From Sorangium cellulosum So0157-2 (GTDB taxonomy: Bacteria > Myxococcota_A > Polyangia > Polyangiales > Polyangiaceae), in the NCBI RefSeq assembly GCF_000418325.1, contig NC_021658.1, positions 1,054,001 to 1,118,000 of the forward strand: 64,000 nucleotides of DNA, given 5' to 3'. Of this stretch, positions 1-31,400 are shown one piece after another. Numbering within the stretch: position 1 is the stretch's first letter; each line of letters begins with the position of its first letter. The notes below the pieces were generated by a model. It made no database searches. It had not been told where the DNA came from and saw nothing but the letters and a program-made list of their open reading frames with translations. The translations under genes and the position numbers were made by a program.

Positions 1-1065
1 CCGCCCGCTGGCGGCGGTCGATCGCCGTGGCGGAAGGGCGGTGTTTACCTGATCACCGGTGGCGCGGGTGGGCTCGGAGGGGTGTTCGCCGAGCATCTGG
101 CCCGAGAGGCCGAGGCGCACGTCGTCCTCCTCGGGCGCTCCGAGCTGAGCGACGCTCGGCAGCAATGGCTCGACGGCATCCGCCGGTCCGGCGGAGGGGC
201 GACCTACCACCGGGTCGACGTGACCCGACGCGAGGAGGTGCGCGCCGCTGTCGAGCGGACACGGGACCAGCTGGGTGCGCTGCACGGCGTTCTCCACGCC
301 GCCGGCACGCTTCGGGATGGGCGGCTCGCGCAGAAGACCGAGCGCGACGTCACGGAGGTCGTCATGGCGAAGGTGCTCGGCGCCGTGCACCTCGACGAGG
401 TCATAGGGGACGTCCCGCTCGATCTGTTCCTGCTCTTTTCCTCGCTCGCCGGTCTCACCGGCAACGCTGGCCAGGCCGACTACGCCTACGCGAACCGGCT
501 CCTTCTCAGCTTCGCCGCGTGGCGGGAAGCGCTCACGAAGTCCGGCGCTCGCAGCGGTCGTACGCTGGCCGTCGCCTGGCCGCTCTGGGAGCAGGGGGGC
601 TTCGCCATCTCGCCGGCGGTGCGCGAGCGCATGGCCGCCGTCGCGGGGCTCCTTCCCATGCCGGCCGAGGTGGGGCTCTCCGCGCTCCGTGCGTGCCTGG
701 AGCGGCCCGGCCCGGCGCTTTCGGTCATGTACGGCGAGGACGAGGCGATGCGCGCGTTCCTGTCCGACTTCCGCGAGCACCCCTCTTTCCGTCGCGCCGC
801 GGCACCGCTCGATCCCGAGCGAACCGACGGGAACGCGCTCCTCGCGGCCGCCGAGCGGCTCCTCAAGGAGCGCTTCGCCGAGCTGCTCCAGATCCCGGCG
901 AGCCGCCTGCACCCCGACGCGTCGTTCGAAACGTACGGCCTCGACTCGATGATGGCGACGAGGATCACGAGCCGCCTGGAGGACGAGTTCGGCGAGCTGC
1001 CGAAGACGCTCCTCTTTGAGCACCAGAGCCTCTCCTCGCTCGCTCGCTGGCTCGTCGAGGAACAC
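1..1065 (+). other. PKS module 0 (partial): KR-ACP
   Basis: This is the end of a module whose KS lies upstream of the window. The KR keeps its nucleotide-binding glycines, the Ser-Ser pair before the active site and the YAYAN tyrosine/asparagine motif (Tyr codon 481), so it should deliver a beta-hydroxyacyl chain. The ACP has an ordinary GLDSMM phosphopantetheine site at 946-948. Confidence 0.9.
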
Positions 1066-4000
1066 GGCCCGAAGCTCGCCGAGCTCGTCGGCGCCGGAAG
1101 AACGGCGCCGGCCGAGGCGCCCAGCGCGCCGCGGCCGGCGAGCGCGCCCTCGAGCGGGGCGAGCGCTTTCGAGGAAATCGCCGTCATCGGCCTCGCGGGT
1201 CGGTATCCGAAGGCGCCCGACCTGGGCACGTTCTGGCAGAACCTCCTCGAGGGGCGCGACTGCATCGAGGAGATCCCGGCCGAGCGATGGGACCACGCCC
1301 GCTACTTCGACGCCGATCCGAGCCGGCACGATCGGACCTACGGGAAATGGGGCGGCTTCATCGCCGATCACGACAGGTTCGATCCGCTCTTCTTCCACAT
1401 CTCGCCGCGAGACGCGGAGGTGATGGATCCCCAGGAGCGCCTCTTCCTGGAGGTCGCGTGGGCAGCGGTCGAGGACGCGGGCTACAGCCGGTCGACGGTG
1501 CGCCGCGTGCTCGATCGGCGCGTGGGCGTCTTCACGGGCGTGATGTGGAGCGACTACCAGCTCTATGGGGTGGGGGAGGGCGCTGACGGTCGAGGGCTCA
1601 GGCTCTCCTCCTCCTTCGCGTCGATCGCGAACCGCGCGTCGTTCGCGCTCGATCTGAACGGCCCCAGCATGGCGGTGGACACGATGTGTTCGTCGTCGCT
1701 GACGGCGGTGATCCTGGCCTGCCAGAGCCTCTCGCGGGGCGAGTGCCTCATGGCCATCGCCGGAGGGGTGAACCTCTCGTTGCACCCGAACAAGTTCATT
1801 TACCTCGCCCAGCAGAAGTTCCTCTCGTCCGACGGGCGATGCCGGGCCTTCGGCGAGGGGGGCGACGGGTATGTGCCCGGGGAGGGGGTTGGGGCCCTGG
1901 TCCTCAAGCCGCTCCGCCGCGCCGTCGCCGACGGGGATCACATCTACGGCGTGATCAAGGGGGCGGCCATGAATCATGGGGGGATGACCCACGGGTACAC
2001 CGTGCCGAACCCCGACGCGCAGGCCGCGCTCATCCGCGAGGCCCTGGCGACGGGCGGCGTTGACCCGACGACGCTCGGCTACGTGGAGGCGCACGGCACG
2101 GGCACGGCGCTCGGTGATCCGATCGAGCTCCGCGCGCTCGCACGGGCGCTCGGCGGCGTGCGGCCGGACGGCTCGACCTGCGCGGTCGGGTCGGTCAAGT
2201 CGAACATCGGCCATCTCGAGTCCGCCGCAGGGGTCGCAGGACTTACCAAGCTGCTCCTCCAGCTCCGTCACCGCGTGCTCGTCCCCTCGATCCACGCCGA
2301 CGCGCTGAACAGGAACATCGACTTCGCGGCGCTGCCCCTGCGGGTTCAGCGTGAGGTCTCGGCGTGGGAGCCCGTGGAGGACGGCGCCGGCGTCCGACAC
2401 CCGCGGCGCGCCGGGTTGAGCTCGTTCGGCGCGGGCGGTGCGAACGCGCACGTCATCGTCGAGGAGCACGTCGCGGAGGATCGCGCGGAGCCGCGAGGGG
2501 ACGCGGCCTCGCCCCAGCTCTTGCTGCTCTCGGCCGCGACCGAGGAGCGCCTCCTCGTCTACGCGCAAGACATGCTGAGCTTCCTCGCCCGCACGCGGAG
2601 CTCGGACGAGGCCCTGCCGGCGCTCGCCGACATCGCTTATACCCTCCAGGTCGGCCGCGAGCAGCAAGACAAGCGGCTTGCGATCGTCGCGACCGACATC
2701 GAGCAGTGGAAGGACCGCCTCGCGCGCTTCGTCGCCGGCGAACGAACCGTCCCGGGGCTGTACTTCGGCAGCCCCAGCGACGCGCCGGCCCACGACGCGC
2801 TGGCGAGCGAGGGCGCGGTCCTCGGCGCGATCGGGAGCCGCTCGACGGAAGACGAGCTCGCCACGCTGGCGGCGCGCTGGATCTCGTCGCGCGACGACGT
2901 GAACTGGACGGCCCTGCACGCCGATCGGCGGCCGCGACGCGTCTCGTTGCCGACCTATCCCTTCGCACGGCGACGGTGCTGGGCGCCGCGGCGCACGGCC
3001 GAGGATCCCGCCCTCGGCGCCCCCGCGCAGGAGCTCGAGGTAAAGCCCGTGCGCGCCCCCAGCAAGGCGCGCCCGAAGGCGCAAGACCCGGACGCTTACT
3101 GCATCATCGGCGGCGGTCCGACCGGCATCGGTACCGCGAAGTGCCTCCTTAAGCGCGGCGTCCCGATCGAGATCATCGAGCGCGAGGACGACTTCGGCGG
3201 CGTGTGGAACTTCGGCTCGTCGAGCGGGCGCGTCTACGAGAGCACGCACCTCATCTCGTCGAAGCTCAACACGCAGTTCAGCGACTATCCGATGCCGGAG
3301 GAGTATCCACACTACCCGGATCGACGGTTGTTTCTCCGCTACCTGCGCGACATGGCGCGTCATTTGAGGTTGTACGATCGCGCGCTCCTCGGCACCTCGG
3401 TGGAGCGGATCGAGCCCGAGGGGGACAGATGGCGCGTCACGACGAGTGGCGGCGACGAACGGCTCTACCGGGGCGTTGTCGTCGCCAACGGGCTACAGCG
3501 GCAGCCCAATTATCCCAGCCTTCGCGGAACGTTCACAGGGGAGACGCTGCACTCCGCTGACTACCGCAGCGCGAACAGCGTCCGGGGTAAGCGTGTTCTC
3601 ATCATCGGAGGCGGAAACTCGGGCTGCGACATCGCGGTAGATATGTCCTCCTCCGCCGACGCCGTCTTCCACAGCATGCGACGGCCGTACTACTTCATGC
3701 CGAAGTTCATCGAAGGTCGCCCGACGCAGGAGTGGCTGATGGATCTGCCGCGGCAGCTCGGAAACGGTGTCGACGTCTGGTCTCACGTGCTCCGGGCTTT
3801 CAAGCTCGCGGGCTTCGACCCGTCCGACTACGGCCTGCCGGTGCCAAATTACGGAATCAACCAGGCGCACCCCATCATCAATTCACATTACCTGTGTCAT
3901 GTCGGTCAGGGCGATATCGTGCCCAAGCCGGACGTCGCGTCGCTCGACGGGAAGAGCGTAAAATTCGCGGACGGAAGCGTCGTCGATGTGGATTGTATCC

Positions 4001-4406
4001 TCTACGCCACCGGCTATAATCCGCACTTCCCGTTCCTCAGCGAGCGCCACCTCGCATGGACGCAAGGTCGCCCGGACTTGTTCTTGCGCATCTTTCATCG
4101 CAAGTATGACAATCTGCTGTTCGTCGGCTTCGTCAATGCGCCCGCAGGGCTCGGCAATGTAGTCAATGCCATGGGCAATCTCCTTGCCGCCTACCTGCGC
4201 GCTAGAGAGCGGGACACCCCCGCCTTCCGTCGATTCCGTGCGCTGATGAGCGGGCCCGATCCGGATCTCGGCGAGCAGAGCTACATACGCAGTGAGCGCC
4301 ACGCGTTCGAGGTTGACCTCTGGAAGATGATCCAGGCCATAAGTTTCTTTCGCGCCAAACTCGAGGTGGGTGCCATCCATGACGAGTCCAGCGCCGCGAG
4401 CCTCGC

Positions 4407-4410
<4 letters not shown>
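1..4410 (+). CDS. trans-AT PKS gene A, 3' part: KR-ACP / KS-FMO
   Basis: The reading frame is open from the first base, so the 5' end of the gene lies outside the window. Visible domains in order are the nearly complete ketoreductase (NADPH-binding GGAGGLG near 58-78, catalytic Tyr codon 481), an ACP (GLDS serine codon 946), a ketosynthase (about 1171-2463; active Cys codon 1687 in a TMCSSS context, HGTGT His codon 2092), the usual post-KS linker ending in a SLPTYPF motif, and a flavin-dependent monooxygenase from about 3091 to the stop. There is no AT domain, which identifies a trans-AT system. The FMO module has no ACP of its own; the carrier is the first domain of the next gene, which starts inside this gene's stop codon (ATGA overlap). 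The last third of the FMO is much less GC-rich than the rest of the gene. Confidence 0.95.
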
Positions 4411-22396
<17,986 letters not shown>

Positions 22397-22400
<4 letters not shown>

Positions 22401-25400
22401 ACGATATGGATCAGAAGCGCGAACTTCTCGCTGAGCTGCTCGAGCAGCGGTCGAGTGGGCGCGGGCCCACGGCCGTCGCCATCATCGGGGTGGCGGGCCG
22501 GTACCCCAAAGCGCCCGACCTGGAGACCTTCTGGGCGCGCCTGCGTAGCGGCGCGAGCTGCATCGGCGAGATCCCCGCCGAGCGCTGGGAGGCGGATCGT
22601 TACTTCGATCCCGATCCTGACGCGCCGGGCCGCTACTACACGAAGCGCGGCGGCTTCCTGGAGGGTGTCGACCTCTTCGATCCCCTGCTGTTCAGCATCT
22701 CGCCGCGCGAGGCCGAGGCGATGGATCCGCAGGAGCGCCTCTTCCTCGAGATCGCCTGGGAGACGCTCTCGGACGCCGGCTTCACGCGCAAGGACCTGTC
22801 GAGGTCCGGCAAGGTGGGCGTGTTCGTCGGCGTGATGAACGGCAACTACGGCCGGCTCAGCGCCGAGGCGTTCGCGCGCGGCGCCGAGATGCTCGCGTTC
22901 TCCGATTTTCACGCCGTCGCCAACCGGGTCTCCTATTGCTTCGACTTCAAGGGACCGAGCGTCGCGGTCGACACGGCCTGCTCCTCGTCGCTGACCGCGA
23001 TCCACCTGGCCTGCCAGAGCCTCGCCGCGGGCGAGTGCCGGGTCGCCCTCGCCGGGGGCGTCAACCTCATCCTGCACCCGCTGCACTACATGCGCCTCAG
23101 CCGCATGCGGATGCTCTCCGCCGAAGGGCGAGCCAAGGCGTTCGGCGCGGGCGCAGACGGCTTCGTCGACGGCGAGGGCGTGGGCGCGGTGCTGCTGAAG
23201 CCGCTCGTGGACGCGATCCTCGACGGCGACCGCATCTACGCGGTGATCAGGGGCTCGGCCATCAACGCCGGGGGCAAGACGAGCGGCTACACGGTCCCGA
23301 ACCCGGCAGCGCAGGCCGAGGTCATCGTCGAGGCGCTGGAGAAGTCCGGCGTCGATCCCCGCTCGATCAGCTACATCGAGGCGCACGGGACCGGGACCGA
23401 TCTCGGAGACCCGATCGAGATAGCGGGGCTCACGCGCGCCTACCGGCGCTTCACCGACGCCGTCGGCTTCTGCGCCATCGGGAGCGCGAAGACGAACATC
23501 GGGCACCTCGAGTCGGCCGCCGGCATCGCCGGCCTCACCAAGATCCTCCTCCAGCTCAAGCACGGCGAGCTGGCGCCCTCGCTGCACGCGTCCCGCACGA
23601 ACCCCAAGATCGACTTCGAGCGCTCTCCCTTCTTCGTCCAGCAGGAGGTCATGCCCTGGAGGGCCCGCGTCGACGACGGCGCGCGCGAGGAGCCGCGGCG
23701 CGCGGCGGTGAGCTCCTTCGGCGCGGGCGGCTCCAACGCGCACCTGATCCTCGAGGAGTACAGGCCGCCGCAGGCGTCGCCGTGCGCTCCCGGTCCGCGC
23801 CTCGTCCTTCTGTCGGCGGCCACGGCGCCGCAGCTGTCCGAGCTCGCGGGGCGGCTCCTGCGCTTCGTCCGGGAGGCCGCGCGCGGCGAGGGGGCCGGCG
23901 ACACGACGACGTTCCTGGCGAGCCTCGCCTACACCCTCCAGGTCGGGCGTGAAGCGCTCGACCACCGGCTGGCCCTGGTCGCCACCTCGGTGGACGACGT
24001 GATCGACGGTCTGGAGCGCTACCTCGCGCGTGGATCCGAGGCAGTGGGCCTCTTCACGGGGGCGCTGTCCGGCGACGGGCGGCGCGCTGCGCTCGACGCG
24101 GAGGATGCTGGGCGACAGGTCGAAAGCCTCCTCCGGCAGGGGCGGCTCGACGAGCTCGCGCGCGCCTGGGCGGGTGGACTCGACGTCGCGTGGCGGGAGG
24201 TGATCCGCGAGCGGGCGCCGCTGCTTTCGCTGCCCCGCTACCCGTTCGCGCGGGAGCGGTACTGGGCCTCGGCGCGGCCCGTCGATGGGACTGCCGGGCT
24301 CGCCCGGACGGAGGGCCGCGCGCTCGGCGGGGCCGATCCTGCGGCGGAGCTCCTGCGGCGCGGGGGCGTCTTCCGCAAGCTCCTCCGCCCCACGGACCCC
24401 CTGATGCGCGATCACCGCGTCAGCGGGCGCCCCGCCGTGGCAGGGATCGCCTACGCGGAGCTGGCGATCGCCGCGGCCGCGTCGCTCGGCGAGGGGGGCG
24501 ACGCGGGGCCGGTCACCGTCGAGGACTTCGTCCTTTCGCACGTCTGCTGGGTCGATGCGGAGCGCGAGATCCGTATCCCCCTCACGCAGGTCGGCGACCG
24601 CCTCGCGTTCCGGGTGGAGAGCGGGACCGAGGCTCAGCCTGTTGAGCACGCGCGCGGGCTCCTCGCCGTCGGCGCACCGCCCGGCGCCGGCGCCTCCTCT
24701 CGTCTGGAGATCGAGGCCATCCGGGCGCGCTGCACGCGCGTCGTCGTCGAGGGGGATGATCTGTACCGGCGCTTCGGGGCCGCCGGGGTCGAGTACGGCC
24801 CCTGCTTCCGCGGCATCGCGCGCCTGATGGTCGGCGATGGCGAGGCGCTCGCCGAGATCGCGTTCCCGGCGGAGGGCGAGCGCGAGGCCGCGCCCTACCG
24901 GCTGCCTCCCATGGTGATCGACGCGGCCATCCAGGCGGTGGCCGGGCTCCTCGCCCAGCGCGAGGAGGACGGGCGCGGGCCGCGCGTCCCCGTTGCCATG
25001 GATGCCATCGAGGTGTCGGCGCGCCTTGAGCTGCGCTGCTTCGCCTATGTCCGGGGCTCGGGGTCCGATCGGTTCTACGTCGCGGTCATAGGCCCCGACG
25101 GGGAGATCCTCGCCAGGATCCGTGGTGTCTCCTTCCGCGCCCTCCCGGGCGGAGCGCTGGCGGCCGTCCAGGCCGAGGCGTCTGGCCTGCGCGACGGAGC
25201 TCTGCCGCCAGCGCAGAGGCCGCGAGGGGCCGATGCGGCGGCGCTCCCCGTGGCGCACGAGCTGCGCGAGCGCGCGATCGACTACCTCCGGCAAGTCTTC
25301 TCCGGGCCCCTGCGCCTGAGCGCGGGGCGCATCGATCCGAGAGCTCGCTTCGAACGCTACGGCATCGATTCGCTCCTCGTGCTCCAGCTGATGAAGGAGC

Positions 25401-28400
25401 TCGAGAAGGATTTCGGGCCGCTCTCCTCGACCCTGCTGTTCGAGCTTCAGACGCTCGAGGCCCTGGCCGATCACCTCTGCGCCCACCATGCGATCCGGCT
25501 CGGGGAGCTGCTCGGCGTGGGCAGCGCCGCCTCGCCCTCGCCACCGAGGGGGGTCGCGTCACCGCCGCAGGAGGACGCGCCGCCGCGTCCGGCCGCCGCG
25601 GCGCCGGCGCACGGGCTCGCGGCGCTCTCGAGCGAGGGGGCCGCCTCTCGGGCGGCCAGGCCGACGGCTGCATGGAGCGAGCCGATCGCGGTCATCGGCA
25701 TGAGCGGCCGCTACCCCCTGGCCCCGGACCTCGAGGCCTACTGGGGCAACCTCAAGGCCGGGAGGGACTGCATCCGGCAGCTGCCCGAGGACCGGCGGTC
25801 GTGGTGGCAGCGCCTCGCCCCGGGGGAGGCGTCCGGCGACGCGATCACCCCGTTCGGCGGCTTCCTCGACGCGATCGACGCCTTCGACGCGCGCCTCTTC
25901 CACATCTCGCCGCGGGAGGCCGCCCGCATGGACCCGCAGGAGAGGCTCTTCCTCGAGGCCGCGTGGTCGCTCTTCGAAGACGCGGGCTATCCCCGCCGGA
26001 GGATCGAGGCGTTGGGTGGGCGCGTCGGCGTCTTCGTCGGGGTGATGAATGCCCATTACGAGCTCGTCGGCGGCGACCCCGGCGCGCGCGACGCGGCGTC
26101 GGATGGGCTCGCGTCATTCTGGTCGATCGCCAACAGGGTCTCGTACTTCTTCGACCTCTATGGGCCGAGCATGGCGGTCGACACCGCCTGCTCGTCGTCA
26201 CTCACGGCCGTGCACCTCGCCTGCGAGAGCCTGCGGCGCGGCGAGTGCGCGATGGCCATCGCCGGCGGCGTGAACCTGGTGCTCCACCCGCTTCACCTCA
26301 TGCGCCTGCACGCGATGAACATGCTCTCCCACGGCGGCTGCTCGAAGAGCTTCGGCGCCGGGGCCGACGGCTTCATCGACGGCGAAGGGGTAGGCGCGGT
26401 GCTCCTCAAGCCGCTGCAGAAGAGCCTCGAGGACGGCGATCGCATCGAGGCGGTCATCCTGGGCTCGGCCCTCGGCGCGGGAGGCAGGACCAGCGGGTTC
26501 ACCGTGCCGAACCCGCGCGCCCAGGCGCGCGCCATCGCGGATGCGCTCGAGGCGACGGGCGTCGGCGCCCGGACGGTGAGCTACGTGGAGGCGCACGGCA
26601 CCGGCACCGATCTCGGTGATCCCATCGAGATCGCCGGCCTCGTCGAGGCGTACCGGCGCTCGACCGACGCGCGCGGTTACTGCGCCATCGGCTCGGTCAA
26701 GTCGAACATCGGGCACCTCGAGTCCGCGGCGGGCATCGCCGGGCTCACGAAGGTGATCCTGATGATGCGGCACCGGCAGCTCGTGCCCACGCTGCACGCC
26801 GATCCGCCGAACCCGCGGATCGACTTTGGGCGCACGCCGTTCCATCTCCAGCACGAAGCCTGCCTGTGGCAGCAGCCCGTCGTCGAGGAGGGAGAGCAGC
26901 GCCGCGCGGCGCCGCGCCGGGCCGGGATCAGCTCCTTCGGCGCCGGAGGAGCCAACGCGCACGTCATCGTCGAGGAGTTCGTCCCCCGTGCTCAGGCGAC
27001 CGAATCCGCCGCGAGCTCGCCGCCCTTGCCCGCGATCGTCCCCCTGTCCGCGAGGAACGAGGATCGGCTCCGGGCGCACGCTGCAAACCTGGCCGCGTGG
27101 CTCGACGGACGCCTCGCTGAGGGACCGGAGGCGGGATCGAGGCCCGAGCTGGCCGACCTCGCCCACACGCTCCAGGTCGGGCGCGAGGCGATGGAAGCGC
27201 GCCTCGTGGTGCTCGCGAGCTCGCTGGAGGAGCTCCGCGACGCGCTCTCGCGCTTTTCGCGCGGCGAGGGCGGCGCGAGCAACACCCTCTCCCATGTCCT
27301 CGTCGACGGGGACGCCCTCCCCTTCGACAACGACGATCTCCGCCTGCTCATCGAGGGCCTCCTCGCCAAGGGCCAGCGCACGCGGCTGGCCGAGCTCTGG
27401 GTCAAGGGCGCGGACGTCGATTTTCGCATGCTTCCCGAGAGCCGCGGGCGTCGGATGCTCTCCCTGCCGACCTATCCTTTCGCCAGGACGAGGTACTGGG
27501 TTGAGCAGCGGGCCAGCGGGCCCGGGGCGGCTCCCGCGGGGGTGCGCCTGCATCCGCTGCTCGACGAGAACGCCTCGACGCTCACGGCCTGCGAGTTCGT
27601 GACGCGCCTCGACGCGCGGTCACGCTTCATCCGCGACCACCACGTCGCCGCCCAGGGGATGCTGCCTGGGGCGGCCTTCCTCGAGATTGCCCGCGCGGCC
27701 TCGGAGCACGCCGGGATGCGAGCGCAGGGCGCCCCGTCGTTCAGGTGGTCTTTGCCGCTCGTCGTTGCGGCGGAGCCCGTCGAGCTGCGGACGCGGCTCA
27801 CTGCCGCCGGCCCCGTCGTTGAAGCGGAGCTGTATACGACGGGGCCCGCCGGTGATCGCCGCGTGCACGCCCGGGGCTCGCTGTCGTCCGGGGATCACGC
27901 GGGAGCCCTCCAGGGGGGCGAGGGCATCGATCTCGACGCCATCCGCGCGCGCTGCCCTGACGCGATCGGAGAGGACGCCTGCTACGGGCGTTTCCAGGGC
28001 GTCGGGCTCTACATCGGCCCCACCCTCCGGGTCATCCGCCGCCTGTTCCGCGGCCCGGGCGAGGTGCTGGCCGAGCTGTCGCTCCCGCCGGCGGAGGAGT
28101 GGGACGACGCGCGGCTCCTCCTGCACCCCGCGTTGCTCGACGGCGCGCTGCAGGCGATCGCCCCGCTGGTCGAGGAGCTCGGCGCGGAGCCAGCCCTTTA
28201 CGTCCCGTTCTCGATCGCGGGCGCCGCGTGGGCGACGCCGTGGCCACGGTCGTGCGCGGCGCACGTCACGTTCGCCGGGCCTCAGGGCGGCGGCCGCGAG
28301 GGCGACGCCTTGAAATTCCGTATCCGCATGGCCGACGCCGAGGGCCGTCTCCTGCTTTCGGTGGAGAGCTTCGAGGTGCGGCGGCTCGATCCGGCGCTGG

Positions 28401-31400
28401 GTTCGATCGCGCTCCCGCCGTCTGCGCCGGCGCGCGCCGGGCGCCCTCCCGCCGAGCTGGGGCTGGACCGACTCTTCCTCTGTCCCGTATGGCGCCCAGC
28501 GCCGCTGGCTGCGCCGTCGGCGCAGACGCCGGCTGGCGAGGTGCTCGTCCTCGATCGCGACGATCGGCTGGCCCGCGCGCTCCGGGCGCGCGGGTGCTCC
28601 GTGACCCTGGTCATGCCGGGCGACGCCTGCCGCCAGGGCGATGACGAGTGGATCGTGAGGCCGACGCACGAGGAGGACTTCCGCGCGTTGCTCGCGGAGC
28701 AGGCGAAGCGCAGGCGGACGCCCAGCACCGCCGTGTTCCGCTGGGACGACGGCGCCCACCTCGACGCCGCCGCGGCCGCAGCGTGGCTCGAAGAGGGCTT
28801 TTCGTCCGTGGTCCTGCTGTGCCGCGCGCTGATGGCCGCCGGGGCCGAGAGCGTCCGTGTCCTTTGCGCGATCCAGGGCGCCGGGGAGGAGCTCTCCCCT
28901 GCGGTCGCCGCGTTCGGCGAGCTCGGTAAGTGCGTGGCGCTCGAAGATCCCCGCCTGCGCCTCGGCGTGGTGGCCTTGCCCTCTGCGGCGACCGAAGAGG
29001 AGGCCGCGGCGCTCCTGCTGCGCGAGGCCGCCGCCCCGGGCGACGAGCGCACGGTCTCGCAGCGCGCAGGGACGCGGCGAATTCGCGCCTGGGAGGAGGT
29101 GCGGTCCGCTCCGGTCTCGAGGACGCTCCTCAAGCACCGGGGCGTGTATGTGCTCACGGGGGGCCTCGGCGGCGTCGCCAGCGCGCTCGCGCAGCGGCTC
29201 GCGGAGCGGTATCAAGCGCGCCTCGTCCTTTGCGGTCGATCGCCGGTCGACGAGCGCGTCGAGCGGGCGCTCGACGCGCTCCGGGCGCGGGGAGGCGAGG
29301 TGCTCTATGTCCCCTCCGACGTGCGCGACGGCGGGGCGGTACGGCAGCTCATCGACGCGGCGCGGGCCCGGTTCGGCTCCATCGACGGCGTCGTGCACGC
29401 GGCGGGCACGATCCGCGACGGCCTCTTCCTTAGGAAGACGCCGGCCGAGATGATGGCGGTGCTCGCCCCTAAGATCCTCGGCGCCCTGCACCTCGACGAG
29501 GCGACGCGCGAGGAGCGGCTGGATTTCTTCGCCCTCTGCTCGTCATGGACGGTCGTGCGAGGGAACCCGGGCCAGGCGGATTACGCCTACGCGAACAGCT
29601 TCCTCGATTACTTCGCCGACGCGCGTGAGCGGCGCCGGGCGCAGGGCGAGCGGTGGGGGCGGACCGTCTCCTTCGTGTGGTCCGCGTGGGACGTCGATGG
29701 CATGCCGGTCGACCCCGCGACGAAGCGGCGGCTCCGGGACGAGGCGGGGCTGGTCCCGCTCACGCCGGATCGGGGTTACGAGGCGTTCGAGGAGGGGCTC
29801 AGGCTGGGCGCGCCGCAGCTCGTCGTCGTCGACGGCGACGCGGCGCAGATCCGGGCCGCATGGCGTAGCCATGACCTCCGGGCGGCGCAGCCTCCGGCCG
29901 AGGCGCCCGCGGGTGACATTCCGCTCGCTGCGATCGAGCGCCTCATCAAGGAGGTCGTCGCGGCCGAAGTGAATCTGCAGGCCGATGAGATCAACGCGCG
30001 GGAGCCGTTCCACAAGCTGGGGATCGATTCGGTGATGGTGATGCACATGACGCAAGCGCTTGAGCGTACTTTCGGCGAGCTGCCAAAGACCTTGTTCTTC
30101 GAGTACCCGTCCGTCGCCGAGCTGGCGCGTTATCTGACGACGCACCGCTGGGACGCGTGCCTCCGAGCCTTCTCCACGAGGGCGCCCGAGCCGCCGAGCG
30201 CCGACGAGCGCGCGGCGAGCTCCCCTGCGCCTGCGGCGTCGGCCTCCCTGTCCACGGCGTCGACTCCGTTGACTGCGCCGGGCGACGGGCCGACACGCGC
30301 GGGGCCCGGCGGGGCCGACGAGCCCATCGCGATCGTCGGGGTGAGCGGGCGTTACCCGATGGCCGACGATCTGGCCGCATTCTGGCGCAACCTCGCGGAG
30401 GGCAGGGACTGCATCCGCGAAATCCCTGCGGACCGCTGGGACCACACGGCATACTACGACCCCGCGCGCCATAAGCCGGGGAAGACCTACCTGCGCTGGG
30501 GCGGCTTTCTCGACGGCGTCGACCGCTTCGACGCGAGCTTCTTCTCCATCACCCCGCGGGAGGCCGAGGTCCTCGATCCGCAGGAGCGACTGTTCCTCGA
30601 GACCGCGTGGCATACGGTGGAAGATGCCGGCTACACGCGGGCCAGTCTGCGTGGCACGCGGGTCGGTGTCTTCGTCGGCGTGATGTACGCCGAGTATCCC
30701 CTCGTCACGGGGGGCCAGCCCGGGGCGGACGGCACCCCGCCGGGCTCCTCGTTCGCGTCCATCGCGAACCGGGTCTCCCACGTGCTCGACCTGCATGGTC
30801 CCAGCCTCGCAGTCGACACCATGTGCTCGTCGTCGCTGACGGCCCTTCACCTGGCCATCGGCAGCATCCGGAGCGGGGAGTGCGAGGCCGCGCTCGTCGG
30901 CGGCGTGAACCTGTCGCTGCACGCGCACAAGTACCTCGTCCTCGGGCAGGGCGGCTTCGGAGCGAGCGACGGGCGATGCAGGAGCTTCGGAGCGGGCGGC
31001 GACGGCTACGTCCCGGGTGAGGGCGTCGGAGCCGTGCTGCTCAAGCCGCTGTCCAGGGCTATCGCCGATGGCGATCATGTCTACGCGACCATCATCGCGT
31101 CACGCATCAACCATGGTGGCCGATCCAACGGCTACACGGTCCCGAGCCCGACGGCGCAGGGAGAGATCGTGAGCGAGGCGCTCAGGGTGGCCGGCTGGGA
31201 TCCGAGCACGATCGGTTACATCGAGGCCCACGGCACCGGCACTGCCCTCGGCGATCCCATCGAGATCCGCGGCCTCGCCATCGCTTTTGGAGGGCAGCCC
31301 TCGGGCAGCCCGACCTGCGCCATCGGATCCGTGAAGTCCAACATCGGTCACCTGGAGTCCGCCGCGGGGATCGCCGGCCTCACCAAGGTCATCCTTCAGA

